Origin: GYS-P2D sp964414425
Lineage (GTDB): Bacteria; Bacteroidota; Bacteroidia; Chitinophagales; Saprospiraceae
Direction: 5' to 3'
NCBI GenBank assembly: GCA_964414425.1
Contig: CAYPWL010000041.1
Location: 1 to 25,699 of the forward strand
DNA length: 25,699 nt
The notes below the pieces were generated by a model. It did not search any database and was not told the DNA's origin. It saw nothing but the letters and a program-made list of their open reading frames with translations. This document shows positions 6,240 to 14,566 of this stretch, in pieces. The first letter of the stretch is position 1; each line of letters starts with the position of its first letter. Position numbers and translations under genes: made by a program.

Positions 6240-7667
6240 TTAGAGTAACTGCACTTTTTCTTTTAGAATTTTTAAGAATAATTCAACGTGCGACAGGTGC
6301 GTTCGGAAACTAAGAATCGCAAGTCTCAGCCAAAATGAACCATCAATAGTTGTTGTCGATACAAAGAGACGTTGATCTGCGACAATCTCTTTCCACAGGC
6401 GTTCATTAACCTCGTTGAGGTCTCTCTCTGAGCTAACATACCTATATATGCATACAGATAACTGGGGGGTAGGACCTACATCAAAACCTAAGTTTTGTAC
6501 TTCTCTATAGAAGTACAGAGTGAGCTTGTGTTTTTCCTCTAAGCTTGCTCTGAAGGCATCTTTGCCATGCAGCTTAAGAGGTATCCACATTCTCAGGCCT
6601 CTAAAATGCTTGGTCAATTCTGGAGAGAGATCTGCAGGTGAGATATCTTCGGTTCCATCATAGGCATCTTGGAGATAGTTGGCCATGTAGTGGAATGACT
6701 GATGAAGCGTCTTTCCGTTCTTTACAATCACGACTCCTGATCCATAGGGTAGGAAGAGACTTTTATGTGGGTCGAGTACTATGGAATCCGCAAGTTCTGC
6801 TCCCTCGAAGAGATGTGCCAGCTCGGGAATCAATTTGAAGAATCCTCCATAGGCTGCATCTATATGAAACCACATCTGATGCTCGCGACAGATCTCGGCA
6901 AGTATTGAAAACTGATCGACTGCACCTGTATCTGTACTGCCACAGGATGCGGCGAGGAAAAAAGGTTTAAGCCCTTCAGCAATATCCGCCTGAATCTGTT
7001 TTACCAGTTCATAAGGTGACATCCTAAATTGATCATCGAGTGAGATCTGACGATATATGCAATTGCCAAGGCCGGCAATTTTCGCGGCTTTGTAAACACA
7101 ATGATGAGTCTGGCTAGAGAAGTAGATTACTGATCGTTCGATTAAGGGCCCTACGATACCCTTGCTATCTCGTGCGGTAACTATAGCAATAAGATTAGCG
7201 ATGGACCCACCACTTGTTATATTGCCAAGAGCAGTATTGGGATACTCCATAAGATCGCATACCCACTTGATGAGCTGATTTTCCAATGCCACTGCTCCTG
7301 GGCTTCCAAAGTACAGTCCAGCGTATCTATTGAATACCGATGCTAAATAGTCTCCTAATGCAGCGGTGTAGATACCGCCGCCAGGTATGTAACCCATATG
7401 TCCTCCTGAGGCAGGATTGACACCGACATGATCTACTGTACCCTTGAGTAATGCAAGGATATTAGCAATAGGGGACTGATGATCTATACAGTCTTCATGT
7501 AAAATATTAAGTTGGTCTGCAGGAACTACGTAAGCGGGAAGTTGGTCAAGAGTATTAAGGAACTCTTCAGCATATTGGATTACTTCATTGCGGATTTCTG
7601 ATCTTTTCGTTTCATTAGGCTCGAGTGCCTGAGCTTCTTCTTTTAGTCGTAATAACTCGTCTATCAT
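6240..7667 (-). CDS. Group II PLP-dependent decarboxylase (aromatic amino acid decarboxylase-like)
   Basis: A 475-residue pyridoxal-phosphate enzyme of the group II decarboxylase family (DOPA/tyrosine/glutamate decarboxylases). Visible elements: the N-terminal substrate loop GGHMGYIPGGGIY (about 88-100), TSGGSIANL phosphate contact (151-159), the ring-stacking His188 in SSQTHHC, the ring-nitrogen Asp270 in FHIDAAYGG, and the Schiff-base Lys302 in LDPHKSLFLPYG. All key residues are present and the length is normal, so an active decarboxylase is expected. Members remove the alpha-carboxylate of an amino acid to give an amine; the substrate is not readable from sequence. It lies upstream of the FAS1 gene on the same strand, but the 110-base gap with two inverted repeats argues for separate control. 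A second, more distant member lies at 18814-20292. Confidence 0.93.
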   Translation of the reverse strand: MIDELLRLKEEAQALEPNETKRSEIRNEVIQYAEEFLNTLDQLPAYVVPADQLNILHEDCIDHQSPIANILALLKGTVDHVGVNPASGGHMGYIPGGGIYTAALGDYLASVFNRYAGLYFGSPGAVALENQLIKWVCDLMEYPNTALGNITSGGSIANLIAIVTARDSKGIVGPLIERSVIYFSSQTHHCVYKAAKIAGLGNCIYRQISLDDQFRMSPYELVKQIQADIAEGLKPFFLAASCGSTDTGAVDQFSILAEICREHQMWFHIDAAYGGFFKLIPELAHLFEGAELADSIVLDPHKSLFLPYGSGVVIVKNGKTLHQSFHYMANYLQDAYDGTEDISPADLSPELTKHFRGLRMWIPLKLHGKDAFRASLEEKHKLTLYFYREVQNLGFDVGPTPQLSVCIYRYVSSERDLNEVNERLWKEIVADQRLFVSTTTIDGSFWLRLAILSFRTHLSHVELFLKILKEKVQLL

Positions 7668-7770
7668 TCTTACTACTTATTGGATCATCAAGAGTGCCTC
7701 AATGAAATCATAAAATACGAGCTATTATAATCTTTACAAATCTGATCTCGTTTATTCTTAAAGCGTCGTT

Positions 7771-7896
7771 ATGAATTTTAAATCACTTGGTAAGTTAGTT
7801 GTAGTAGCATTGATCGCTTGGACGCTACTCGAAGTATTTAAATCCGTCGATCAAGCGCAAATGGCTGCTGAGATGGCAACCGCTACCTTTGCATAG
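7771..7896 (+). CDS. Putative 41-residue membrane peptide
   Basis: An ATG-started frame in an otherwise gene-free stretch (7668-8133). It encodes a basic N-terminus (MNFKSLGK), one hydrophobic helix (LVVVALIAWTLLEVF) and a short amphipathic tail rich in Ala and Met, ending in TAG. The layout is typical of small membrane peptides, but I know no family for it and see no strong promoter or ribosome site. The rest of 7897-8133 shows nothing convincing. Confidence 0.35.
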   Translation: MNFKSLGKLVVVALIAWTLLEVFKSVDQAQMAAEMATATFA

Positions 7897-8133
7897 ATTT
7901 AGTCTGATATAGCGGTCATGAGTATTCTAACCATGAACTAACCCGCTGTTTACATTTCCATCCTATATTTCCCTTATGGGAGCACCAAGAAGTGACTGAA
8001 ATCTTATATACACTTCTTGATAGTGCAGTTCTCCGAGAATAATGATTAAATACCAAGATTTAGTGGCCTTTTCATATAGGGTAAATTCTCAGGGTTCAGT
8101 ATATTAAGTACAGAAAAACAAAGTTCTTACTTT

Positions 8134-9669
8134 ATGAAATACCTACTCTATACTGCCCTCTCGATGGCAGTACTATTAGCGTCCTGTACATCTGATGAAG
8201 AACTCGGTGACTCAAGTCCACAAATGATAACTTTTGATCGGATAGCAATTGATCAATTGATCAACGATACTGTCAGCAAAGGGGAGATATTTGATTGGGA
8301 GATTGCTCCGGCAGATATGATACATAGCGCTGCTTTATTAAGCGATTCTATCATCTCTATTGGGTATACCATAGATGGTCAATTGGATGCCGCCTCATTT
8401 ATTGGAACCCAAGAAGGCCTCGATGATCAATGGCTCAACAAGAGAGATGAGATTATAGCTGAGATCTTAGAGAGGGAACAGAGCATAAGGGCTGATCATC
8501 AGTTGACTGTCGAAGGGCTTCTACCATTTGGATTAGATGATGATATACCCACTATATCTATCCAGATTACTGATGCTGACATGATAGAAGAATTAAAATC
8601 TCGAGATGATATAAGATATATCGAGCCTATGGGCTATGAGCTCAAGGAAGACGTTCATCTAAAAAGCTCTTCTGGTTGTGATGGGTCTCCTGACAATATC
8701 AACTCAGCTGATTATACTCGGACATCTTCATTCAACGGTAAGATTCCTTGGAATTTCAGCAATCATAATATCACCAGTGCTTGGAGCAGATCATCAGGGG
8801 ATAATATTGGTATTCTCATTGTAGATACGGGAGCTTCAGATAGTCAGGATAATCTCGGCTCTCAGTTTGCGTCAGGAAATTCACCCTCAAGGAACATCAC
8901 CAAGTTAAGCACGCACTACAGCGGTAGATGGTGGTGGAGAAGTAAAGATAGCCCACATGATCGATGTGGACACGGTACATCGATGGCTGGGTTTGCGGGA
9001 GCGCCGTGGAGTACTGATGGTAATAGTGTCGGTGTGGCGTATAGATCTAATATTGTTTCTGTTAGGGCTGTTAGTGATGTAATCATCAGTAGCTCCAATG
9101 AAAAGAATGGTGTCAAGGACGCTCTTATAATTGCAGGTAATCGATCGGATGTCAAGATCGCAAGTATGTCTATCGGCAACATCATCAGTTCGGGTACGGT
9201 GCGAGATGGAGTGAACTATGCGTATAATCGTGGTAAGCTGATCTTTGCGGCAGCAGGCACCTCTACATCGTTCACTAATTTTGTTGGAGTCATATTTCCT
9301 GCTAATCTCAGTAATACTGTAGCAGTGACCGGTGTGCGGGATCAGAGCAGTTATAGAAGATGCAATAACTGTCACTCAGGAAATGCTGTTGATTTTACGA
9401 TCCAGATGCAGCGTAGCAATGACTCTAATCGCAATTCTGTATCCTTAGCCACATCAACTAATACGCCTAAGTATGTGGGTGGATCAAGCGCTGCTACAGC
9501 CACAACAGCGGGAATAGCGGCGCTTGTATGGGCGACTAATAGCAGGATGTCCAGAAGTCAAGTATTAGACAGAATGAAACGAGCTTCAGACTTTTATCCG
9601 AGCCGAAATAGCTCGTTTGGATACGGCAATATCAATGCAAATGCCGCCGTCCGAGGACTTTCGTTCTAA
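8134..9669 (+). CDS. Subtilisin-like serine protease (S8) lipoprotein
   Basis: A 511-residue secreted protease. Type II signal peptide with lipobox ASC (Cys18), followed by CTSDEE, which fits surface export. Residues about 20-175 look like an inhibitor-type prodomain or linker. The S8 catalytic domain runs from about 205 to the end: Asp231 in ILIVDTGAS, His280 in DRCGHGTSMAG, and the nucleophile Ser452 in VGGSSAATATTAG. The site that normally carries the oxyanion-hole Asn (AAGN) reads AAAGT, so Thr376 takes its place. Trp-rich YSGRWWWRS (262-270) lies between Asp and His. Two Cys pairs (182/278, 410/413) could form disulfides. The frame is intact. It likely cuts proteins at the cell surface. 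A strong terminator follows, shared with the convergent acyl-CoA dehydrogenase. Confidence 0.9.
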   Translation: MKYLLYTALSMAVLLASCTSDEELGDSSPQMITFDRIAIDQLINDTVSKGEIFDWEIAPADMIHSAALLSDSIISIGYTIDGQLDAASFIGTQEGLDDQWLNKRDEIIAEILEREQSIRADHQLTVEGLLPFGLDDDIPTISIQITDADMIEELKSRDDIRYIEPMGYELKEDVHLKSSSGCDGSPDNINSADYTRTSSFNGKIPWNFSNHNITSAWSRSSGDNIGILIVDTGASDSQDNLGSQFASGNSPSRNITKLSTHYSGRWWWRSKDSPHDRCGHGTSMAGFAGAPWSTDGNSVGVAYRSNIVSVRAVSDVIISSSNEKNGVKDALIIAGNRSDVKIASMSIGNIISSGTVRDGVNYAYNRGKLIFAAAGTSTSFTNFVGVIFPANLSNTVAVTGVRDQSSYRRCNNCHSGNAVDFTIQMQRSNDSNRNSVSLATSTNTPKYVGGSSAATATTAGIAALVWATNSRMSRSQVLDRMKRASDFYPSRNSSFGYGNINANAAVRGLSF

Positions 9670-9697
9670 GATCGATAGAGTCTGCATGAAGAAAATG

Positions 9698-9733
9698 AAA
9701 AAAGCGCTTGATAGATATCAAGCGCTTTTTTTT
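9698..9733. terminator. Bidirectional terminator between protease and acyl-CoA dehydrogenase
   Basis: A perfect stem (GCGCTTGATA at 9704-9713, TATCAAGCGC at 9716-9725) is flanked by six A on the left and eight T on the right, so it works as a Rho-independent terminator in both directions for the two convergent genes. Confidence 0.9.
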
Positions 9734-9762
9734 CTGCTATCAGCAAACCAGGTGTAGAACTC

Positions 9763-10932
9763 CTATACTTTAGGTGTGCTGTATTGTTGGCCCTCGATCA
9801 TCATCTTGGAGATGATCTCGCACATAATTTCCGAGGTGCCTCCACCGATCTGTCCGAGTCGAACATCACGATACATACGAGCTAGTGGATAATCCTCCAT
9901 AAAGCCATAGCCTCCAAACATCTGCAGACATTGGTGAATCACTCGGTCTGCGAGCTGGGTCCCAAGAAGTTTAGCCATAGATGCTTCTTTGACTATATAC
10001 TCACCTTTTTTATATCGGCGGTAGAGATCATACACGAATATCTTGGTCATTTCTATTTCTGATGCCATCTGAGCGATGCGATGTCTAAGTACTTGAAACC
10101 TATTGATCTTCTTACCAAATGCCTCTCGCTCGTTAATATATTGCAGGGTGACTTCAAGTGCATAAGATGACGCTGCGACACCACCATTAGCCATAGATAA
10201 GCGCTCAGAGACAAAGTGCTGCATGATGTAAAAGAATCCATGATTCTCAACTCCTAAGAGATTAGAAGCTGGTACTCTGACATTATCTAAGGCGATCTCA
10301 CCTGTATCAGAAGCATGCCAGCCTAACTTACGGAGGGCCGTGGCACTCAAGCCATCAGACTCTCGATCTACTATAAATAAGCTGATCCCTTTAGCCTTGA
10401 GATCTGGAGCAGTCTTAGCCACTATAATTAGGAAGTCACTCTTGACTCCATTAGTGATAAAAGTCTTGGAGCCATTTATAATATAATCATCGCCATCTCG
10501 GACGGCAGTAGTCCTAACGGCAGAGACATCTGATCCCCCTCCAGGCTCTGTAATCGCAAGACCTCCGATAAGCTCTCCCTTTATACCTGGTACGAGATAC
10601 TTTTGTTTCAGTTCTTCAGTACCCTCGGCATTAATATGATTCAGTGCCAGTAAAGGGTGTGCCCCTATCGAAGCGCCAAATCCTCCAGAGTTCATACGTG
10701 CTATCTCTTCGTCAAAGATGAGATTGTAGAGCACATCAGCGCCCATACCACCATATTGTTCTGGGAAGGTCATTCCGAAAAATCCCATAGACCCAAACTT
10801 GCGATAGATTTCTCTGGGCAGGTGGCCATCTCTCTCCCACTGATCGATATTGGGCCGCACTTCCTTCTCAAGAAAATCTCTAAAAGTCTGTCGAAATAGC
10901 TGATGCTCCTCGGTAAAGAAGTAATGATTCAT
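9763..10932 (-). CDS. Acyl-CoA dehydrogenase
   Basis: A 389-residue FAD-dependent acyl-CoA dehydrogenase, normal family length. The N-terminal helical domain opens with FTEEHQLFRQTFRDFLEKE; the middle barrel carries GGLAITEPGGGSDVSAVRT (FAD/substrate contact) and NGSKTFITNG; the C-terminal domain has MFGGYGFMEDYPLARMYRD and IGGGTSEIM, where Glu368 is the expected catalytic base. The pattern is that of medium/long-chain enzymes, which take two hydrogens from acyl-CoA in beta-oxidation and pass electrons to ETF. Transcribed alone, with a terminator at its TAG stop and a 225-base upstream gap toward a broken symporter gene. I see no clear promoter in that gap. Chain-length preference cannot be told. 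Confidence 0.95.
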   Translation of the reverse strand: MNHYFFTEEHQLFRQTFRDFLEKEVRPNIDQWERDGHLPREIYRKFGSMGFFGMTFPEQYGGMGADVLYNLIFDEEIARMNSGGFGASIGAHPLLALNHINAEGTEELKQKYLVPGIKGELIGGLAITEPGGGSDVSAVRTTAVRDGDDYIINGSKTFITNGVKSDFLIIVAKTAPDLKAKGISLFIVDRESDGLSATALRKLGWHASDTGEIALDNVRVPASNLLGVENHGFFYIMQHFVSERLSMANGGVAASSYALEVTLQYINEREAFGKKINRFQVLRHRIAQMASEIEMTKIFVYDLYRRYKKGEYIVKEASMAKLLGTQLADRVIHQCLQMFGGYGFMEDYPLARMYRDVRLGQIGGGTSEIMCEIISKMMIEGQQYSTPKV

Positions 10933-11157
10933 GAGTGATTAGTTGTGGATAGGTTGTCAAATAGGATTGTCATGATTTGATCTTCTTAGTAAATGTAGTG
11001 GATCACATCTTATATTCTCAATGGCTTATTGGCAAGTGAATGATGGAAGCCCAGCAGATGGTTAGTGTGTCATGCGACTTGATAAACACCGAGAGTCAAT
11101 TATATCGATTCAATTACACTTCTTTATGCTATGATATTCCTACCATTATGTAGACCA

Positions 11158-12589
11158 ATGAAATACAGAAACGTTGCTTAAGACAAGGACGAAGTTAATA
11201 TAGGGCGTAGGATTCTCGGCCAGAGGAATAAAAGATGGTCTGTTTCAGATATTTCTTTTTTTCTATTTCAATCAAGTCTTGGGCTTAGATCCTGCCTTAG
11301 CTGGTTCAGCGTCACTTGTAGCCTTGGTATTTGATGCGGTATCCGATCCTTTTGTAGGCTTATGGTCTGATAGATATAACTCTAAACGCTGGGGTAGGAG
11401 GCACCCATTTATGTTGTGGTCAGCACTTCCTCTGGGGTTATTTACCTACGTACTCTTTCAACCTCCCGCTGGAATCGGTCAGATAGGCTTATTTATTTGG
11501 CTCACAGTCTTCAGTATTTTGGTGAGGATAGCTTTGCCCTTCTTAGTTGTGCCTCACATATCTCTCGGTGCGGAGTTAACAGAAGACTATAATGAACGTA
11601 CCTCCGTGACGGCTTATCGGATCATGTTTGCGGCATTGGTATCTCCGATTGTCATGATTATAGGATTTACACAGTTTTTCGAAAACGTCGATGGTGCCAA
11701 TGGTATGTTTAATGCTGCAGCCTATCCGAGGTTTGCATTATTCTGTGCCGTACTCATGGTTGGTTCTATACTTATTATGATATGGGGGACACGACAGGTG
11801 ATACCCTCCTTACCCCCAATTGCTAAGGATCACCTCAGGCCTTCTTTTGGTGAGATGTTCAAGGGTTTTCGAGTGGCAGTTCGGATGAAGTCATTTGTTA
11901 GCTTGGTAGGATACATGATGATTGTTTATGTCGGCTTGGGTATCGGGATTATATCGACTACCTACTTTATGACGTATTTTTTTGAGCTTACAGAGTCCGA
12001 GATGGCGCTGTTGCCGATAGGCTCTGCTGTGGGCGCGCTTTTCGCTTTGGGATTGGCACCTCGCATGAGCAAGCGATATGATAAGAAGAAGGGAGCGATA
12101 CTAAGTACTATTCTGTTTGCCTTGTTTTTTACCGCACCATTCATATTGAGGTTATTGGGACTTTTCCCTGATAATCATACACCACTCCTGTTGCCCTCAT
12201 ACGTGTCGCTGTTGACTATAGCATATGGATTCCTATGGGTTGCTATGAGCTTAGGCACATCCATGATGGCTGATGTAGTAGATGAGTATGAAGTGATAAG
12301 CGGGTTGAGACAGTAGGGCTTATTTTATTCTGTGATGTCATTCGCTCATAAGATGACCACTGGAGTCGGGACTTTCTTAGCGGGCTTGATACTGAGTATC
12401 ATCGCATTTCCTATTGAGTCGGATATCGATGCAGTGCCTATAGAGACGATTAGAGATTTAGGCATGGTGGGAGGCCCTGTGCTATTCATTATTTACATAA
12501 CCTCCTTGGCTTTCTTAGTAAGATATCCGCTGACTCTTGAGTTATATCGGAAGATCAGAAAGCAGCTTGATAGTAGAGATACCCCCTAA
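11158..12589 (+). pseudogene. MFS/GPH-family symporter, disrupted by a frameshift and two in-frame TAG codons
   Basis: The reading encodes a 12-helix sugar:cation symporter of the GPH/MFS_2 type: GVGFSARGIKDG start, LVALVFDAVSDPFVGLWSDR, RRHPFMLWSALPLG, then SMMADVVDEYE late in the protein. Three lesions are visible. An ATG at 11158 leads out of frame after a few codons; dropping one T in the AAATAC stretch restores MKTETLLKTRTKLI. A TAG at 11201-11203 stands where Tyr is expected before GVGF. A second TAG at 12314-12316 stands where Glu is expected in GLRQ-x-GLFYSV, and the frame simply continues after it. Everything between is open and well conserved, so the damage looks recent. TAG serves as the normal stop in neighbouring genes, so codon reassignment is unlikely. 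Substrate unknown. Confidence 0.8.
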
Positions 12590-12614
12590 AACAAGAAAGC
12601 ACATCTCATAATTG

Positions 12615-12658
12615 ATATGCGCTTATTGTTTATGAGTCCTTCTGGACGCATATTTTTT
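12615..12658 (+). terminator. Weak candidate terminator after the symporter pseudogene
   Basis: ATATGCG (12615-12621) can pair with CGCATAT (12647-12653) around a 25-base loop that holds a small GTCC/GGAC hairpin; five T follow (12654-12658). The long loop makes it a weak call. Confidence 0.25.
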
Positions 12659-12670
12659 GTGAACTCTGAC

Positions 12671-13129
12671 TTATTTGATAAGCTCTACTTCTACTGCTAA
12701 CAGACCTTTAGGACCTTTCTCTGTGTTAAATCTTACCTTATCATGTTCTTTGATCGCTTCTTCGAGCGCATTGATATGCACGAAGATACTGTCGCGAGTC
12801 TTGTCGTCAGTAATAAAACCATATCCTTTCTCGGTGTTGAAGAATTTTACTGTACCCACTCTTTTTGCATCAACAGGCTCATTCTCTCTATAAGGTACAC
12901 CTAATGGAATATCCTCGGCCTTGATGACCTTTTTATTTTTAGGATCTGGTGGAGTCTCAGAGAGGTTGCCATTTTCGTCAACGTAGACCAACTGATCTTC
13001 AAACGCTACCTTACCTCTGTCCATTTTTTCTTGTTTGCGCTTCATGCGCTCCTCCATTTTGTCTTGCTTCTTTTTTCTTTTCTTTTTTTCCCTTTCTTTT
13101 TTGCTGAACGTCTGTTGAGATCTGGCCAT
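12671..13129 (-). CDS. Cold-shock domain protein with basic N-terminal extension
   Basis: A 152-residue RNA/DNA-binding protein. The C-terminal cold-shock domain (about 90-152) has both nucleic-acid motifs, KGYGFI (RNP1) and SIFVHI (RNP2), after the usual GTVKFFN opening. The first 40 residues are almost all Lys, Glu and Arg (KKEREKKKRKKK) and form a charged helix, followed by a 45-residue linker. This extended form is common in Bacteroidota and probably binds RNA more broadly than the 70-residue CspA type. It has its own promoter at 13236-13267 and a leader of about 100 bases, as is usual for cold-shock mRNAs. It converges on the symporter pseudogene. Confidence 0.93.
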   Translation of the reverse strand: MARSQQTFSKKEREKKKRKKKQDKMEERMKRKQEKMDRGKVAFEDQLVYVDENGNLSETPPDPKNKKVIKAEDIPLGVPYRENEPVDAKRVGTVKFFNTEKGYGFITDDKTRDSIFVHINALEEAIKEHDKVRFNTEKGPKGLLAVEVELIK

Positions 13130-13235
13130 ACCAAATTTTAGTGATTAAGAATATAGGAGGAAACTTCAGCGATTTGGGAAATAGGTTGGTCTCAGCTATT
13201 TCAAAAAATACAAGTTCAAGCTCCTTTAACGGCTG

Positions 13236-13267
13236 CAAAGATATTGTTTTTTAACAATTGTCGTCAA
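13236..13267 (-). promoter_or_regulatory. Promoter of the cold-shock gene with internal palindrome
   Basis: On the minus strand TTG (13265-13267) and TATCTTTG (13236-13243) are 21 bases apart, an exact match to the Bacteroidota TTG-N-TAnnTTTG promoter. Between them ATTGTT (13243-13248) and AACAAT (13253-13258) form a palindrome that could be an operator. Confidence 0.6.
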
Positions 13268-13377
13268 TCGAGCTGCTGAGGATACTATTTGTACAATAGA
13301 TAAGGTAGTGTTTCTTACAATAGAATATTGTTCAGTTCCTATCGTTTTTAGCACGATAGCAGATAAATAATAAAGAT

Positions 13378-13875
13378 ATGAGAAAGATTTTTGCAATATA
13401 CGCCTTGGCCATTTTATGTATGAGTTGTGGCGATGATATGGACCCTGGAACACCCGGCCAAGGACCTATAAATACAATTAGTGAAGATGCTATATTCTGG
13501 ACTGGCCCAGAGATTACCTTCACCTTAGGAGATGGATTGGATCACCGACAAGAAGTCAATCAAGATCGCCTCACTGATAATGTCATCATTACTCGGAGCA
13601 CCGTCGGAGGGCAGATTTTTAATTTCGTTACCGAGACTGCAGCATCAAGTAGTGTTAGCCCGCAGGGTACAGAGTGGGCGATCGGTCGATCCGATAACGC
13701 AGAGAATATAGTGTTTGCCCCTTTTAGAGACGCAGTAGGGGATCCTCGGGATCGTGTCGTTGGTCAAGAACTCGTATTGCACCTCATCGAGGATGACATC
13801 TATATTGATGTCACATTCACCTCTTGGTCAAGACAAAGAAATGGTGGGTTCTCTTATATCAGAACAACGCCATAA
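13378..13875 (+). CDS. Small surface-type lipoprotein, first of three tandem paralogues
   Basis: A 165-residue lipoprotein: signal peptide FAIYALAILCMSC, then acidic CGDDMD suited to surface export, a Pro/Gly linker, and a domain of about 125 residues (40-165). The domain has the order W-x-GP-x-ITFTL, NQDRLTDNVIITR, GGQIFN, SPQGTEWA-x-GR, FAPFRDAVG, VVGQELVLHLIEDDIY, FTSWS, and GGFSYIRTTP. It repeats in the next two genes and I recall it in other secreted Bacteroidota proteins, but I know no name or function. The alternating hydrophobic pattern suggests a beta-sandwich. It has its own terminator (13952-13990), so the three genes may be separate transcripts. A weak promoter (TTG at 13258, TACTATTTG at 13283-13291) overlaps the cold-shock promoter on the other strand. 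Confidence 0.8.
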   Translation: MRKIFAIYALAILCMSCGDDMDPGTPGQGPINTISEDAIFWTGPEITFTLGDGLDHRQEVNQDRLTDNVIITRSTVGGQIFNFVTETAASSSVSPQGTEWAIGRSDNAENIVFAPFRDAVGDPRDRVVGQELVLHLIEDDIYIDVTFTSWSRQRNGGFSYIRTTP

Positions 13876-13951
13876 TTAAAGCTATCCCGAGTTTATGACA
13901 AGCGCTGGATGATAGCGCAACCTATTATTATAGGTATACGTATTCTATTCG

Positions 13952-13990
13952 AGTGGGACTATGGTTTTTCCGTGGTAGCCCACTATTTTT
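13952..13990 (+). terminator. Terminator after the first paralogous lipoprotein
   Basis: AGTGGG plus ACTATGG (13952-13964) pair with CCGTGGT and CCCACT (to 13984) around a T5 loop, with a two-base AG bulge and two wobble pairs; ATTTTT follows (13985-13990). Confidence 0.6.
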
Positions 13991-14012
13991 ATAGCAATAG
14001 CATCTAATATTT

Positions 14013-14480
14013 ATGAGGTTCACTTATTTATGCTTGCTCTTGGAGATATCCAGCATCGGAATAATCGCTTGTAGCGATAGCGATCCTGAAGTGGATCGCC
14101 CTAATATTTGGGATGGCCCTAATCTTATATTTACGCTTGATGATGGAGCTGATTTTAGAGAGACCGCGAGTCAAGATATGATCACACCTAATGTGATATT
14201 AACTCGCAATATAGAAGGCGGGCAAATATTTAACGTTGTCTTAGAGGATGTGGCAAGTCGGATGACAAGTCCAGCTGGTACTGAGTGGGCAGTAGGGAGA
14301 GTGGCTAATCTTGACAGCATAACTTTCGCGCCATTTAGGACGACAGTTGGTAGTCCTCAACAAGTAGTTGGTCAAGAGTTGGTACTTCATTTAATTGAGG
14401 ATGATATATTTTTAAATATCCAGTTTACATCTTGGTCGAGCGGGAATAATGGATTTCAGTATGTTCGCGCCACAGAGTAA
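14013..14480 (+). CDS. Small surface-type lipoprotein, second of three tandem paralogues
   Basis: A 155-residue lipoprotein with signal peptide ending GIIAC and acidic CSDSDPE after the lipid cysteine. The domain matches its neighbours block for block: W-DGPNLIFTLDDGADF, SQDMITPNVILTR, GGQIFNVVLED, SPAGTEWAVGR, ITFAPFRTTVG, VVGQELVLHLIEDDIF, FTSWSSG, FQYVRATE. The linker is the shortest of the three. Starts 137 bases after the first copy and after its terminator. Function unknown; the strong conservation of GTEWA and LHLIEDDI across the three copies points to a structural or ligand-binding core. The frame is intact. Confidence 0.8.
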   Translation: MRFTYLCLLLEISSIGIIACSDSDPEVDRPNIWDGPNLIFTLDDGADFRETASQDMITPNVILTRNIEGGQIFNVVLEDVASRMTSPAGTEWAVGRVANLDSITFAPFRTTVGSPQQVVGQELVLHLIEDDIFLNIQFTSWSSGNNGFQYVRATE

Positions 14481-14566
14481 AAAAATAGGAAACATAAGAA
14501 CCAAGTGTAGACATTGGCTATTCAATATGAAGCAAGATGTACAACTTACAATAAACCATATATCCC

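Noticed and set aside
8905..9375. Long open frames on the minus strand inside the protease gene
   Set aside because: They are low-complexity Ser/Thr/Ile-rich shadows of a gene with an intact catalytic triad on the plus strand.
11158..12589. Amber codon reassignment or pyrrolysine as explanation for the symporter
   Set aside because: TAG is the natural stop of several neighbouring genes, including one directly followed by a terminator, and the expected residues are Tyr and Glu.
13011..13523. Several minus-strand frames across the cold-shock promoter region
   Set aside because: They overlap the promoter, palindromes and the start of the first lipoprotein, and resemble no protein.
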